Assembly (NCBI RefSeq): GCF_002498315.1
Contig: NZ_DAGX01000007.1
Location: 276,715-340,714, forward strand
Length of the DNA: 64,000 nucleotides
Direction: 5' to 3'
Source: Methanofollis sp. UBA420
GTDB lineage: Archaea > Halobacteriota > Methanomicrobia > Methanomicrobiales > Methanofollaceae
The notes below the pieces were generated by a model. That model ran no database searches, was not told where the DNA came from, and worked only from the letters and a program-made list of their open reading frames with translations. A program made the position numbers and the translations under genes. This document shows positions 1 to 7,616 of the stretch, one piece after another. Within the stretch, counting starts at the first letter, position 1, and each line of letters opens with the position of its first letter.

Positions 1-427
1 CTCCTCCCAGATCCCTGATCGCCTGAAGAAGGTCGGGGTTCGGCACCGCCGCCCGCGGGATGCCGACCTTCCTGCCCTTCAGCCAGTCCCCGAGATAGGG
101 CGCGAAGTCGGCCGAATAATAGGAGGGGAGGGTCTCGGGTTCGAGGCCGCAGGCCCTCAGCGTCCGTGCCGTCTGGGGCCCGATGGCGACGATGCGTGCG
201 CCGGTGTCAGGGCCCAGACGCGGGGCGATGACCTCGGCGGGCAGGGCGCTCGTGAAGAAGATGGCGTCGAATTTCCCGGCATTTGCTTCGGCCACGAACC
301 GGTCGATGTTCTCCTCCAGGAGTTCGGCCCGCAGGGGCGAGACCGTGTAGCAGGTATGCCCGTATTGGGCGCAGAGGGCGGCGTCCCTTCCCGCCTTCTC
401 AGCAAGACGGGTGATCGCAATCAACAT
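1..427 (-). CDS. hemD: Uroporphyrinogen-III synthase, 3' end cut by window edge
   Basis: Reverse-strand reading from an ATG at 425-427 stays open to the window edge and gives about 142 residues of a family that is usually about 240-250 long, so the C-terminal 40% is missing. The N-terminus (MLIAITRLAEKAGRDAA), the FTSALPAEVIAP segment and the VAIGPQTARTLRACGL segment match the two-lobed HemD fold. The enzyme closes and rearranges hydroxymethylbilane to uroporphyrinogen III, the precursor of siroheme, coenzyme F430 and corrinoids. A TATA-like element (rc GTCATATCCC, about 447-456) lies roughly 25 bases upstream of the ATG, which suggests a leaderless transcript. HemD proteins diverge strongly, so the call rests on motif layout. 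Confidence 0.8.
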   Translation of the reverse strand, partial: MLIAITRLAEKAGRDAALCAQYGHTCYTVSPLRAELLEENIDRFVAEANAGKFDAIFFTSALPAEVIAPRLGPDTGARIVAIGPQTARTLRACGLEPETLPSYYSADFAPYLGDWLKGRKVGIPRAAVPNPDLLQAIRDLGG

Positions 428-481
428 TGTGCAATTGTTCGGTGCGGGTGGGATATGACGGTTTCCCCACCCGGCCGGATG

Positions 482-489
482 ATATATAT
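482..489 (+). promoter_or_regulatory. TATA box for TctA-family permease gene
   Basis: The sequence ATATATAT lies about 27 bases before the GTG start at 513, the expected archaeal TATA-to-initiation distance, so the transcript is probably leaderless or has only a few leader bases. Confidence 0.5.
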
Positions 490-512
490 GGGGCGGTTTC
501 AGAATCTCGGGT

Positions 513-1721
513 GTGATAGCGGCCCTCGTCGCCGGCACCCTCCTCGGCGTCGCCCTCGGCACGGTCAGCGGCCTGGTACCGGGCGTGCACGTCAACACGA
601 TGGCAGGGCTTCTCCTCTCCCTCTCCCCGATCCTCGTGGCGAGCCTCGGCACTCCCGTGCTGGCCGCGGCCCTTGTCGCCGCCCTCGTCACCCACACCTT
701 CCTGGACTGCGTCCCCTCGACTTTTCTCGGTGTGCCCGACGCCGACACGGCGGTGATGGTCCTCCCCGCCCATGCGCTCTGCCTGGAGGGGAGAGGCAGG
801 GAGGCGGTGCGCCTCTCTGCCCTCGGGAGCGCTGCCGCCGTCGTCTGGGCCCTGCCCTTCTCCTTCCTCTTTCTCACTCTCCTCCCCGCTTTCCAGTCCT
901 TCATCGACCTCTGGATCGGGGTACTCCTCCTCGCGGTCGCCTGCTACCTCGTCGTCTTCTCCGAGTCTCCCGAATGGGCGGCAGGGGTCTTTCTCGTCTC
1001 CGGTTTCCTCGGCCTCTTCACTTTCAGGTACTCCTTCCTCGCCTGGAACGGCGGCACCGGTGTCCTGATGCCTCTCCTGTCCGGTCTTTTCGGAGTCTCC
1101 GTCCTTCTCTCTGCCTCCGGTGGGAGGATGCCCCCGCAGTCGGCTGCGGTCACCTATCCTGACGGAAGAGAACTCTTCAGGTGCTCGTGTGCCGGGTCTC
1201 TCGCCGGCGCCGTCGTCGGCTGGCTCCCCGGCCTCTCGAACGCCACCGCGAACGCCGTCCTCGCCTCGGCCATCGACTACGGCGAGGACAGGCTGGGCTA
1301 CATCGTCGCCACAAGCGCCGCCAACACGGCGAACGCCTTCCTCGGCCTCGCCGCCCTCTATGCTGTCGGGCGGACGAGAAACGGCGTCATGGTGGCGCTC
1401 GACACCCTCGACACCCCACCCTTCACCGCCTTGCTCTCTGTCGCTGCCCTCGCCGCCGCTCTTGCCTATGCCGCCACCGTTCTCTTCTCCGGCACGGCGG
1501 GCGTCTTCTCCCGCGTCCCCCTGCGCCCCCTGAACGCCGCCGTGATCCTCTTCGTCACCTTCCTTTCCTTCCTCCTCTGCGGCCCCTTTGGTCTCTTCGT
1601 CCTCGCCGCTGCCACCCTTGTCGGCATCGTGCCGACCCTCGTCGAGGTCCGCCGGGTCTTCTGCATGGGGGCGGTGATGGTCCCGGTGTTCCTCTCGTCC
1701 CTCGGGATGGCGGTGCTGTAG
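513..1721 (+). CDS. TctA-family (DUF112-type) multispanning permease
   Basis: A 402-residue, very hydrophobic protein with about ten membrane segments. The opening GTxxGLVPGVHVNT segment and an internal second copy-like stretch (GWLPGLSNATANA, about residues 239-251) are typical of the TctA permease subunit of tripartite tricarboxylate transporters and of its archaeal relatives. No TctB or TctC partner is seen nearby, as is usual for the archaeal stand-alone members, so the substrate is unknown. Start GTG at 513 follows an in-frame stop at 480-482, and no other start codon lies between them. It is divergent from the hemD fragment. Confidence 0.75.
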   Translation: MIAALVAGTLLGVALGTVSGLVPGVHVNTMAGLLLSLSPILVASLGTPVLAAALVAALVTHTFLDCVPSTFLGVPDADTAVMVLPAHALCLEGRGREAVRLSALGSAAAVVWALPFSFLFLTLLPAFQSFIDLWIGVLLLAVACYLVVFSESPEWAAGVFLVSGFLGLFTFRYSFLAWNGGTGVLMPLLSGLFGVSVLLSASGGRMPPQSAAVTYPDGRELFRCSCAGSLAGAVVGWLPGLSNATANAVLASAIDYGEDRLGYIVATSAANTANAFLGLAALYAVGRTRNGVMVALDTLDTPPFTALLSVAALAAALAYAATVLFSGTAGVFSRVPLRPLNAAVILFVTFLSFLLCGPFGLFVLAAATLVGIVPTLVEVRRVFCMGAVMVPVFLSSLGMAVL

Positions 1722-1723
1722 GG

Positions 1724-2001
1724 GTCATCTCGACCTCATTTCGGTCGTCCCAAAAAATCAGGAGGCTATCCCAGAACTACTCAGGAAGTTTTCCATGTCG
1801 ATGGAATAACCCACATTCAATCAACGCTGTAAAAATCCTGTTCAGGTGCCTGTTCTGGGGGAATCGCCCCCAGACCCCCGTTCAGGATAGGGGCGGGATG
1901 GTTGTCGCCCTTCCTGGGATTGCCTGTCTGTCTTCCCGGAGCCAATCCTAAGTGGGGGTCCGGGGGTGAAACCCCTGGTTCAGATTGTGGGGAAGGCGGT
2001 C
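1724..2001. repeat. Dispersed intergenic hairpin repeat, mosaic copy A
   Basis: The 428-base gap 1722-2149 has no credible gene. Its left end (1724-1753) is the reverse complement of the GACGACCGAAGGGAGTCGAG part of the copy near 46980. A perfect hairpin CTGGGGG/CCCCCAG lies at 1855-1873. Bases 1950-2001 match other copies in forward orientation (GGGGTCCGGGGG, then CAGATTGTGGGGAAGGC, which is exact at 25655-25671). The element therefore looks rearranged. From 2002 to 2149 I see only weak similarity and no gene. Confidence 0.6.
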
Positions 2002-2149
2002 AATCCGGGCTCTCTCACTGCGGCGTCAAAAAGTCACCCCCCTGTGGAGAGTGAGCGATTCTCACCACCTCTTCAGTCCGGAGAATTCTGGCGGAGAACC
2101 ACTCATTCCCTTAGATCTTCACCTTCCGGGCCCTCGACCCCCGGCGCCC

Positions 2150-3076
2150 TCACACGATCCCGAAGATCAGGGCCATATAGCCCGCATAAGCGGCGATGAG
2201 GAGGAGCGACCACGCCCGCGTGAACCGATCGCCTCCCATGAAGAGGGGGACGACGGCGAGGGCGAATGCGGCGGTGATCAGGGTGTCGGAGAGGTTGCCG
2301 ATCGGCACCGGTCTGATGAGGGCGCCGATGCCCATCACGAAGAGGAGGTTGAAGATGTTGCTCCCGAGGATGTTCCCGACCGAGATGCCGCCCTCGCCCC
2401 TGACGATCGCCATGAGGGAGGTCGCGAGTTCGGGCAGGGAGGTGCCCACCGCCACGATCGAGAGCCCGATCACGAGGGTCGGGACGCCGAGCGCGCCGGC
2501 GATCGCCACCGCCCCGTTGACGACGAACTGGGCGCCGATGATGACGGCGGCAAGTCCTGCGATGGTGAGGAGCACGTCCCTGTTCCCGTGGCTCTCGACC
2601 CCGGACGCCTCCTCTCCCTTCCCGTGCCGCCAGAGGAGGGCGAGGATGACGGCGAATGCGATCAGCATCCCGGCGCCGGCGAGAAGATCGAGTGTGCCCC
2701 GCAGGGCGAAGAGGACGAAGACCGCCGTCGCCGCGAGCATCAGACCTGTCTCCCAGAGGGTGGAGTTGTGGCCGTCGCCGTTTCTGCCGACAAGTTGCGG
2801 CCTGATGAAGGCGCAGAGTGCAAGGACAAGGGCGATATTGGCGATGTTGCTCCCGAGGACGTTCCCGAGGGCGATCCCGGCGTCGTCGGCGGCGACGGCG
2901 TTCACGCTCACCACGAACTCGGGGAGAGAGGTGCCGAAGGCGATGACTGTAAACCCGACCGTCGCCGCCGAGACCCCGAAACGCGCCGCAAGTCCGCTCC
3001 CCCCGCCGACAAAGAAGTCCGCACCCTTGACGAGGAGGGCGATGCCGACGAGAAAGAGGATACCTTCTATGATCAT
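2150..3076 (-). CDS. Calcium/sodium (CaCA family) antiporter
   Basis: A 308-residue membrane protein with the two inverted alpha-repeats of the YrbG/CaCA family. Each repeat has a GTSLPE motif, followed by GNVLGSNIANI in the first repeat and GNILGSNIFNL in the second; the acidic and polar residues in these motifs line the cation site. It is expected to exchange Ca2+ for Na+ across the cytoplasmic membrane, though the ion pair is not provable from sequence. I chose the ATG at 3076 over 3142, because the family begins with a hydrophobic helix (MIIEGILFLVGIALLVKGAD) and the TATA element at 3111-3120 lies inside the longer reading. It is divergent from nop5. Confidence 0.9.
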   Translation of the reverse strand: MIIEGILFLVGIALLVKGADFFVGGGSGLAARFGVSAATVGFTVIAFGTSLPEFVVSVNAVAADDAGIALGNVLGSNIANIALVLALCAFIRPQLVGRNGDGHNSTLWETGLMLAATAVFVLFALRGTLDLLAGAGMLIAFAVILALLWRHGKGEEASGVESHGNRDVLLTIAGLAAVIIGAQFVVNGAVAIAGALGVPTLVIGLSIVAVGTSLPELATSLMAIVRGEGGISVGNILGSNIFNLLFVMGIGALIRPVPIGNLSDTLITAAFALAVVPLFMGGDRFTRAWSLLLIAAYAGYMALIFGIV

Positions 3077-3110
3077 GGTGAATTCAGCCTGTATGATCTG
3101 GGCGGTGCGC

Positions 3111-3120
3111 CATATGTTAA
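3111..3120. promoter_or_regulatory. Shared bidirectional TATA element between CaCA antiporter and nop5
   Basis: CATATGTTAA reads as a TATA-like element on both strands. It lies about 28 bases before the nop5 ATG at 3148 and about 35 bases before the antiporter ATG at 3076. It is the only AT-rich stretch in the 71-base divergent gap. Confidence 0.4.
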
Positions 3121-3147
3121 TGCTCCCTGCATCCCCATCCATATCTG

Positions 3148-3993
3148 ATGGAGCGCTACTGGTTTGGGGACGTCGAAGGGGGCGTCTGTCGCCCTGCTGA
3201 GGCCGGCCCCGCAGCCCTTGCCCGGCGAATAGAGACGTTCGGGTCAGAATTCGGGAGGCCCGACTGGAGACAGGCGCAGGCCTGCGGCGCGGTCAGGGAT
3301 CGTGCCGACTATATCGCCGTCCTGCAGGCAGGATGCATGGAGCGGGCGCGGGCGCGGGTGGCGACAGAACTCTCCGGCAAGGACGTCGAACTCCTCCAGA
3401 TGGTCAGGACCCTCGACGAGATCGATCATGTCGCAAACCTCCTGCTTGAGCGGGCCGTCGACTGGCAGGCCGTTCTCGACCCGGCTTTCACCAGGAAGTA
3501 CAAAAGGGGCGGCAAGGCCCTTGCCGGGCGGATACAGAGGAGTCCCTCACCTGCCCTGAGAATGGTCGGGGGCGAGATCGAGAACCTCGGTGAACTGCGG
3601 AACCGCCTGATGCGCGAGGTCTCCCGGCGTGCCGACGCCGTCCTCCCGAACACGAGTGCCCTCGTCGGCGGCCTCGTGGCGGCGCGGCTCATGGCCGAGG
3701 CCGGCGGCCTCTCCCCTCTTGCCCGGATGCCCGCGGCGACCATCCAGGTGCTGGGGGCGCGGACCGCCATCTTCTCCCATATCCGCGGCAGCGCCCCTTC
3801 CCCGAAGCACGGCGTCATCTTCCAGCACCGTCGGGTGCACAATGCCCCGAAAGAGGTGCGGGGCCGGGTGGCGCGGGTGCTTGCGGCGAAACTTGCGATT
3901 GGCGCGCGCATCGACTACTTCAGGGGCGAACTCGACCCGGCGTTTGTCGAAGAGGCGCAGAAGCGGATCGACGCCGCAGGGGTGAGCCCATGA
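3148..3993 (+). CDS. nop5: Nop5/Nop56-related C/D box RNP core protein, short form
   Basis: 281 residues. The C-terminal two thirds hold a clear Nop domain: the PNTSALVGGLVAARLMAEAG helix region, the IQVLGARTAIFSHIRG segment, then SPKHGVIFQH, the RNP-contacting signature. Nop5 bridges L7Ae-bound guide RNA to fibrillarin in archaeal box C/D RNPs that direct 2'-O-methylation of rRNA and tRNA. The N-terminal domain is reduced and there is no lysine-rich tail, so it is shorter than the 350-400 residues common in other archaea. Its TGA overlaps the fibrillarin ATG by four bases (ATGA), showing the two partners are co-translated. The transcript is probably leaderless. Confidence 0.9.
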   Translation: MERYWFGDVEGGVCRPAEAGPAALARRIETFGSEFGRPDWRQAQACGAVRDRADYIAVLQAGCMERARARVATELSGKDVELLQMVRTLDEIDHVANLLLERAVDWQAVLDPAFTRKYKRGGKALAGRIQRSPSPALRMVGGEIENLGELRNRLMREVSRRADAVLPNTSALVGGLVAARLMAEAGGLSPLARMPAATIQVLGARTAIFSHIRGSAPSPKHGVIFQHRRVHNAPKEVRGRVARVLAAKLAIGARIDYFRGELDPAFVEEAQKRIDAAGVSP

Positions 3994-4595
3994 TCCGTAT
4001 CGGCGGCGTCCTTGTCTCGCCCGGTGAGGGCGGGGTCTATGGCGAGAGGATGATCGACGGCTACCGCGTCTGGGACCCGTACCGCTCGAAGCTTGCGGCC
4101 TATGCCCTCCTCGGCGGGGAGATGGATCTTGCCCCGGAGATGCGGGTGCTCTATCTCGGTGCGGCGAACGGCACCACCGTCTCCCATGTCGCCGACTATG
4201 TCGAGGTGGTCTATGCGGTGGAGTTCGCGCCGCGGCCGATGCAGGACCTCATCGAGGTCTGCCGCCACCGGCGGAACATCGTCCCGATCATGGCCGACGC
4301 CGGTCGGCCAGAACTCTATGCCGGCATCATCGAGGAGACCGACCTCCTGTACCAGGACGTCGCCCAGCCCGACCAGGTGGCGATCGCCCTGCGGAACGTC
4401 CCCCTGCTCAGGGAGGGCGGCACCCTGATGCTGATGCTCAAGACGAGGAGCGTGGACATCAGAAAGAGCCCGCAGGACGTCGCCGACGAGGCGGTCAGCG
4501 CCCTCGAGGAGGGCGGGATGCGCGTGAGGGAGGTGCTCTGGCTCGAACCCTACCACCGCGACCACGCGGCGATCGTCTGCGAAGCCATCAAATAA
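3990..4595 (+). CDS. flpA: Fibrillarin-like rRNA/tRNA 2'-O-methyltransferase
   Basis: 201 residues, slightly shorter than the usual 225-230. The SAM motif I (VLYLGAANGTTVSHVAD), the acidic end of the next strand (YAVEFAPRPMQDL), the DLLYQDVAQPDQ active-site strand and the LMLKTRSVD strand follow the fibrillarin order. It is the catalytic subunit of the box C/D RNP and transfers methyl to ribose 2'-OH of guide-selected nucleotides. It directly overlaps nop5 upstream, its obligate partner, and the DUF1614 gene follows 21 bases later on the same strand. Confidence 0.95.
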   Translation: MIRIGGVLVSPGEGGVYGERMIDGYRVWDPYRSKLAAYALLGGEMDLAPEMRVLYLGAANGTTVSHVADYVEVVYAVEFAPRPMQDLIEVCRHRRNIVPIMADAGRPELYAGIIEETDLLYQDVAQPDQVAIALRNVPLLREGGTLMLMLKTRSVDIRKSPQDVADEAVSALEEGGMRVREVLWLEPYHRDHAAIVCEAIK

Positions 4596-4616
4596 GATCT
4601 CCCCCTTCTCTTCTTC

Positions 4617-5339
4617 ATGGGCAGATACCTCTTCAACCCCTTCAGCATCCTCATGGTGGCGTTTCTCGTCGTCGCCCTGCTGCTGCTGATCCCCCTCCTT
4701 TTCCTGAGCCTCATCGGTTCGGCATTCGCAAAACTCGGTTTCCCGCCAGGCACCGTCATCCTGCTCCTCCTCCTCACCCTTGTCGGCAGTCTCGTCAATA
4801 TCCCGGTGACGAAGGTGCAGGGCGGGCCGGTGCGGATGGAGAAGGAGTTCAGCCCCTTCTACGGCTGGGTCTACCGCATCCCCGAGGTGGCGCCGGAGAC
4901 GGTCGTCGCCATCAATGTCGGCGGGGCCCTGATCCCCCTCCTGATCTCACTGTACCTGCTGTACGAGTCGGTGGTCGTCTCAGGGGGCTACACGGTCCTC
5001 ATCCTCGCCCTGATCGGGGTAGCGGTCGTCACCGCCGTCACGCACCATGTGGCCCGCCCCGTCCCCGGCCTTGGTATCGCCACTCCCTTCTTCGTCCCGC
5101 CCCTTGCCGCGCTCGTGACGGCCCTCGTCCTTGCCGGTTTTGCCGGGAGTCCCGAGGCGGCGGTGATCGCCGCCCCGGTCATCGCCTATATCTCGGGTAC
5201 CCTCGGCACCCTCCTCGGCGCCGACCTCCTCAACCTCGGCCGCCTCGGCGAACTGGGCGCACCCATGGTGAGCATTGGCGGCGCCGGCACCTTTGACGGC
5301 GTCTTCCTCTCGGGAGTGCTCGCGGCCTTCCTGGCATGA
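4617..5339 (+). CDS. DUF1614 family membrane protein
   Basis: 240 residues with about six to seven hydrophobic segments. The NIPVTKVQGG stretch after the second helix and the VAINVGGALIPLLIS stretch in the middle are hallmarks of DUF1614. The GADLLNLGRLGELGAPMVSIGGAGTFDGVFLSG ending is also typical, and it suggests a conserved cytoplasm-facing loop before the last helix. Members are found in methanogens and some bacteria, and no biochemical role is known to me. It shares orientation with nop5-flpA, but no functional link is evident. Confidence 0.8.
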   Translation: MGRYLFNPFSILMVAFLVVALLLLIPLLFLSLIGSAFAKLGFPPGTVILLLLLTLVGSLVNIPVTKVQGGPVRMEKEFSPFYGWVYRIPEVAPETVVAINVGGALIPLLISLYLLYESVVVSGGYTVLILALIGVAVVTAVTHHVARPVPGLGIATPFFVPPLAALVTALVLAGFAGSPEAAVIAAPVIAYISGTLGTLLGADLLNLGRLGELGAPMVSIGGAGTFDGVFLSGVLAAFLA

Positions 5340-5394
5340 GGAGGATTGGTTTTTTCTATTTTCTGGCTTTTTAGAAACCCTCGCGTCGAGTGAT

Positions 5395-5520
5395 CACTTC
5401 ACGAAGAGAACTCTGGAGATTCTCTGGTCTGCAGTGCCTGTGCCGGGGGACTACAGCGAAGACCTAACGGCCTTCCTGACCTCACTTCGTTCGCAGCCAC
5501 TGAACTCCAGGATAGGGGAG
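5395..5520 (-). repeat. Dispersed intergenic hairpin repeat, copy B (inverted orientation)
   Basis: In the gap between DUF1614 and the convergent TIM-barrel gene. GTGCCGGGGGACTAC at 5440-5454 is the exact reverse complement of the GTAGTCCCCCGGCAC in copy E. The hairpin GAAGACC-TAAC-GGCCTTC at 5458-5475 matches the signature stem of the other copies with one G-U-type change. The flanking TTCGTTCGCAGCCACTG is also found at about 46880. Confidence 0.65.
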
Positions 5521-5572
5521 TACATCAGCCCGAGCATGAGGGTCTTTCCAGAGCCTTTTTCTGATCGATATT

Positions 5573-6403
5573 TCACGGCCGGTACTTCTGGAACAGTGCG
5601 TCGAAGACAGGCACCTGCTCCGCATAGAGCCGCGGGTCGTTCTCCTTGTATTCGAGACTTGTCTCGACCGCCGGGTGCGCCGAGATGAAGGGGATGACGG
5701 TGGCGAAGTCCAGTCCGCCTTCGGGGTGGTTGATGGGGAGGTGCTCGTCGGTGACCGATCCCTTCCTGCTGTTCGAGAGGTGAAAGAGACGGAGAGGAAG
5801 GTTGTCGAAGGGGGCGAGGAGGTCGGCATAGGGTGCGCCGAGGAAGTTTGCCGTGCAGAAGAGGTGGGCGAAGTCCAGGCAGAACCCCCTGACCCTGCCG
5901 CCGGCAAGGGCACGGAGTTCTTCCCCCGTGTTTCCGAGGAGGGGGTAGCCCGCATAGACCGCGGGGAGGTTTTCGAGGATGAACCGCGGGTCGAAGTGAC
6001 AGTCGAGGAAGGCGGCGAAGGTCTCCTCCGCCTCCTCCCTCCTGCCCGGCAGGTGTCGCCCCGCGTGGAGGACGATGTGTCTGGCGCCGGTGACATCCGC
6101 CGCCTCTGCTGTCAGGCCAAGGGCCTCCTCCGTCCACCTCTCGATCTCCGCGGGAGGTCTGTCGTCGTAGGCCGCCGGTGCGCAGGGGTTCACCCCGTGG
6201 CCGTGGTGCGGGGCGTGGATGACGATAGGGACGCCAGCATCTGCGATCCTCTCAATGTCGCGCCTGAACACCGCCCCGTCCCCGGGGATCATCTGGACCT
6301 GCACATGATCGATCCGCCCCTCCCTGTACATCGCGGCGAGCGCGGAGAATGTCTTTAGATCGTCGGAGCGCACCCCGGCGCCGATGCGGTACGGCCTTTC
6401 CAT
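5573..6403 (-). CDS. Xylose-isomerase/AP-endonuclease-2-like TIM-barrel protein
   Basis: 276 residues that fold as a TIM barrel of the sugar-phosphate isomerase/endonuclease IV superfamily. The strand ends carry likely metal ligands in the right order: IVIHAPHHGHG, HIVLHAGRH, FILENLPA, GFCLDFAHLFC, LFHLSNS and TSLEYKE. Substrate cannot be told from sequence; the superfamily includes isomerases, epimerases, endonuclease IV and the cobamide phosphodiesterase CbiR. It stands alone, upstream of tRNA-Gln on the same strand sense. A second, unrelated-looking member of the superfamily ends the corrinoid locus at 62.3 kb. Confidence 0.7.
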   Translation of the reverse strand: MERPYRIGAGVRSDDLKTFSALAAMYREGRIDHVQVQMIPGDGAVFRRDIERIADAGVPIVIHAPHHGHGVNPCAPAAYDDRPPAEIERWTEEALGLTAEAADVTGARHIVLHAGRHLPGRREEAEETFAAFLDCHFDPRFILENLPAVYAGYPLLGNTGEELRALAGGRVRGFCLDFAHLFCTANFLGAPYADLLAPFDNLPLRLFHLSNSRKGSVTDEHLPINHPEGGLDFATVIPFISAHPAVETSLEYKENDPRLYAEQVPVFDALFQKYRP

Positions 6404-6449
6404 GCCTGATCATGGCATCCGCTCAGGGATGAGTGTTTTCAAAAAGGAG

Positions 6450-6522
6450 TAGCCCGGAGCAGATTCGAACTGCTGTCGGGGGATCCAGAGTCCCCCATGA
6501 TTGACCGCTACACTACCGGGCT
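6450..6522 (-). tRNA. tRNA-Gln (anticodon CUG)
   Basis: Read on the minus strand, a 7-bp acceptor stem (AGCCCGG/CCGGGCT), a T arm with TTCGAAT and an anticodon stem GGGGA/TCCCC enclose the loop CTCTGGA, giving anticodon CUG for the CAG codon. Length is 73 with an A discriminator; CCA is not encoded. A run of five T follows the 3' end on the transcribed strand (6441-6445 on the complement), a likely terminator. Confidence 0.95.
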
Positions 6523-6572
6523 ATGCGCCTTATTCTGTTTTTCTTCGGGATAGAAAAAGGTGACGGTCTGGT

Positions 6573-7298
6573 TCAGACCGACCGTGCCCGGGGGCACTTC
6601 CCGCAGGCCCGGCAGACCTCGGGTATCGGAGATATTTCCGTGCCTTTATTGCAGAACGGAGTGATGTCGTTGCTGTCCCTGACGAAGTAGATGTGCGGCA
6701 CCAGGGAGATGTGGGTGTAGGCCCCGCAGGGGAGGCCGAGTGCGTCCGCGATCATCTTCTGGAGGTGCGCGAGCGCGAACATATTCGCCCCGGCCGCGGA
6801 GAGCATGTCGTTGCTCCTGAAGACCACCTTCATCAGGAGTTTTCCGTCCCGCACCACGCACTGGATCAACTGGAGGCAGGGGCAGTCATGCAGCTCCTCG
6901 TCCACCGGCGGGTTCCAGGTGACGGCGACGGCACGCCTGCTCTCCGGGGCCTCCCTGAGTTTCTGTATGATGTACCCGATCTGGTCGGCATGGACGTCGG
7001 CTCCCTCCTTCGCCAGGCCCTGCCCCCAGTCGCAGAGACGGCTGTGATAGTCGTACTCGAAGACCGCGTCGGACCCGTGGAGAAGGGCGTTGGCATAGGA
7101 GTCCAGGAACCGGCGCTGAAAACGCGAGTGCCCGCTCGCCATCGGTTCGGTGAAGGGATCCTCGACGGTGATCGCCGTCTCCTCGAACTCCACCGTCGCC
7201 TCGCCGTCCTCGGTATCGAGCACGTATCCTTTTTCCAGGATCATCTTCACCACCAGTTCATGCGCCCGCCCCAGGGTGGGGGCCCTGATCACTCTCAT
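6573..7298 (-). CDS. thyA: Methanogen-type thymidylate synthase (ThyA-related)
   Basis: 241 residues. The catalytic region HDCPCLQLIQ holds the nucleophilic cysteine of the ThyA fold, preceded by the phosphate-binding ESRRAVAVTWNP and followed by FRSNDMLSAAGANMFALAHLQ, the counterpart of the RSxD nucleotide-binding segment. Enzymes of this archaeal subgroup are thought to methylate dUMP with methylene-tetrahydromethanopterin instead of folate. Start ATG at 7298 (MRVIRAPTLGRAHE) is preferred over upstream starts, which add a basic non-conserved stretch. The last 30 residues carry four cysteines (PFCNKG, EVCRACGKCP) suggestive of a metal site. Confidence 0.85.
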   Translation of the reverse strand: MRVIRAPTLGRAHELVVKMILEKGYVLDTEDGEATVEFEETAITVEDPFTEPMASGHSRFQRRFLDSYANALLHGSDAVFEYDYHSRLCDWGQGLAKEGADVHADQIGYIIQKLREAPESRRAVAVTWNPPVDEELHDCPCLQLIQCVVRDGKLLMKVVFRSNDMLSAAGANMFALAHLQKMIADALGLPCGAYTHISLVPHIYFVRDSNDITPFCNKGTEISPIPEVCRACGKCPRARSV

Positions 7299-7616
7299 GG
7301 AGAAGAGTAGGCAGGCAGGGTTACTGAAGATTGTGTCTTTGCTCCCTGACCTGCCTGCATTGCGTGTGGAGCGGTTGGCTTTTGCGGGCCCGATGATGCG
7401 ATTCCTGAGGATTCGCAAAGAATTTGAAATTACGGCCTGTTCAGGGCGTCTGACAGGCGTCACCCGTCCCGTGCAACCACAAAGGATATATTAAGTGTTA
7501 CACTAATAATGTCGTATATTCCGGCAATCGGAGTATTGGGCATGGTGAACCCGTATTCGACGCGTGTCGAACTAGGTTTGTTGTGCTCACCACGTTTACG
7601 TTAAAGGAGGAATTGC
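7299..7616. other. Divergent control region, thymidylate synthase / S-layer gene
   Basis: 318 bases without a gene. It contains a long-range inverted repeat (GCAGGCAGG 7311-7319 with CCTGCCTGC 7350-7358) just upstream of the thymidylate synthase start, the S-layer TATA box at 7484-7493 and a roughly 100-base S-layer leader ending in a strong ribosome binding site. Confidence 0.55.
7484..7493 (+). promoter_or_regulatory. TATA box of the S-layer gene
   Basis: GGATATATTA preceded by the purine-rich CAAA (BRE position). Initiation would fall near 7515, leaving about 100 bases of leader before the ATG at 7617. AAAGGAGG at 7603-7610 is a near-perfect ribosome binding site. Confidence 0.65.

Noticed and set aside
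1985..3148. 387-residue plus-strand frame over the CaCA antiporter
   Set aside because: Highly charged composition (Asp/Glu/Arg/Pro) typical of a shadow of a membrane protein gene; the minus strand has both GTSLPE repeats.
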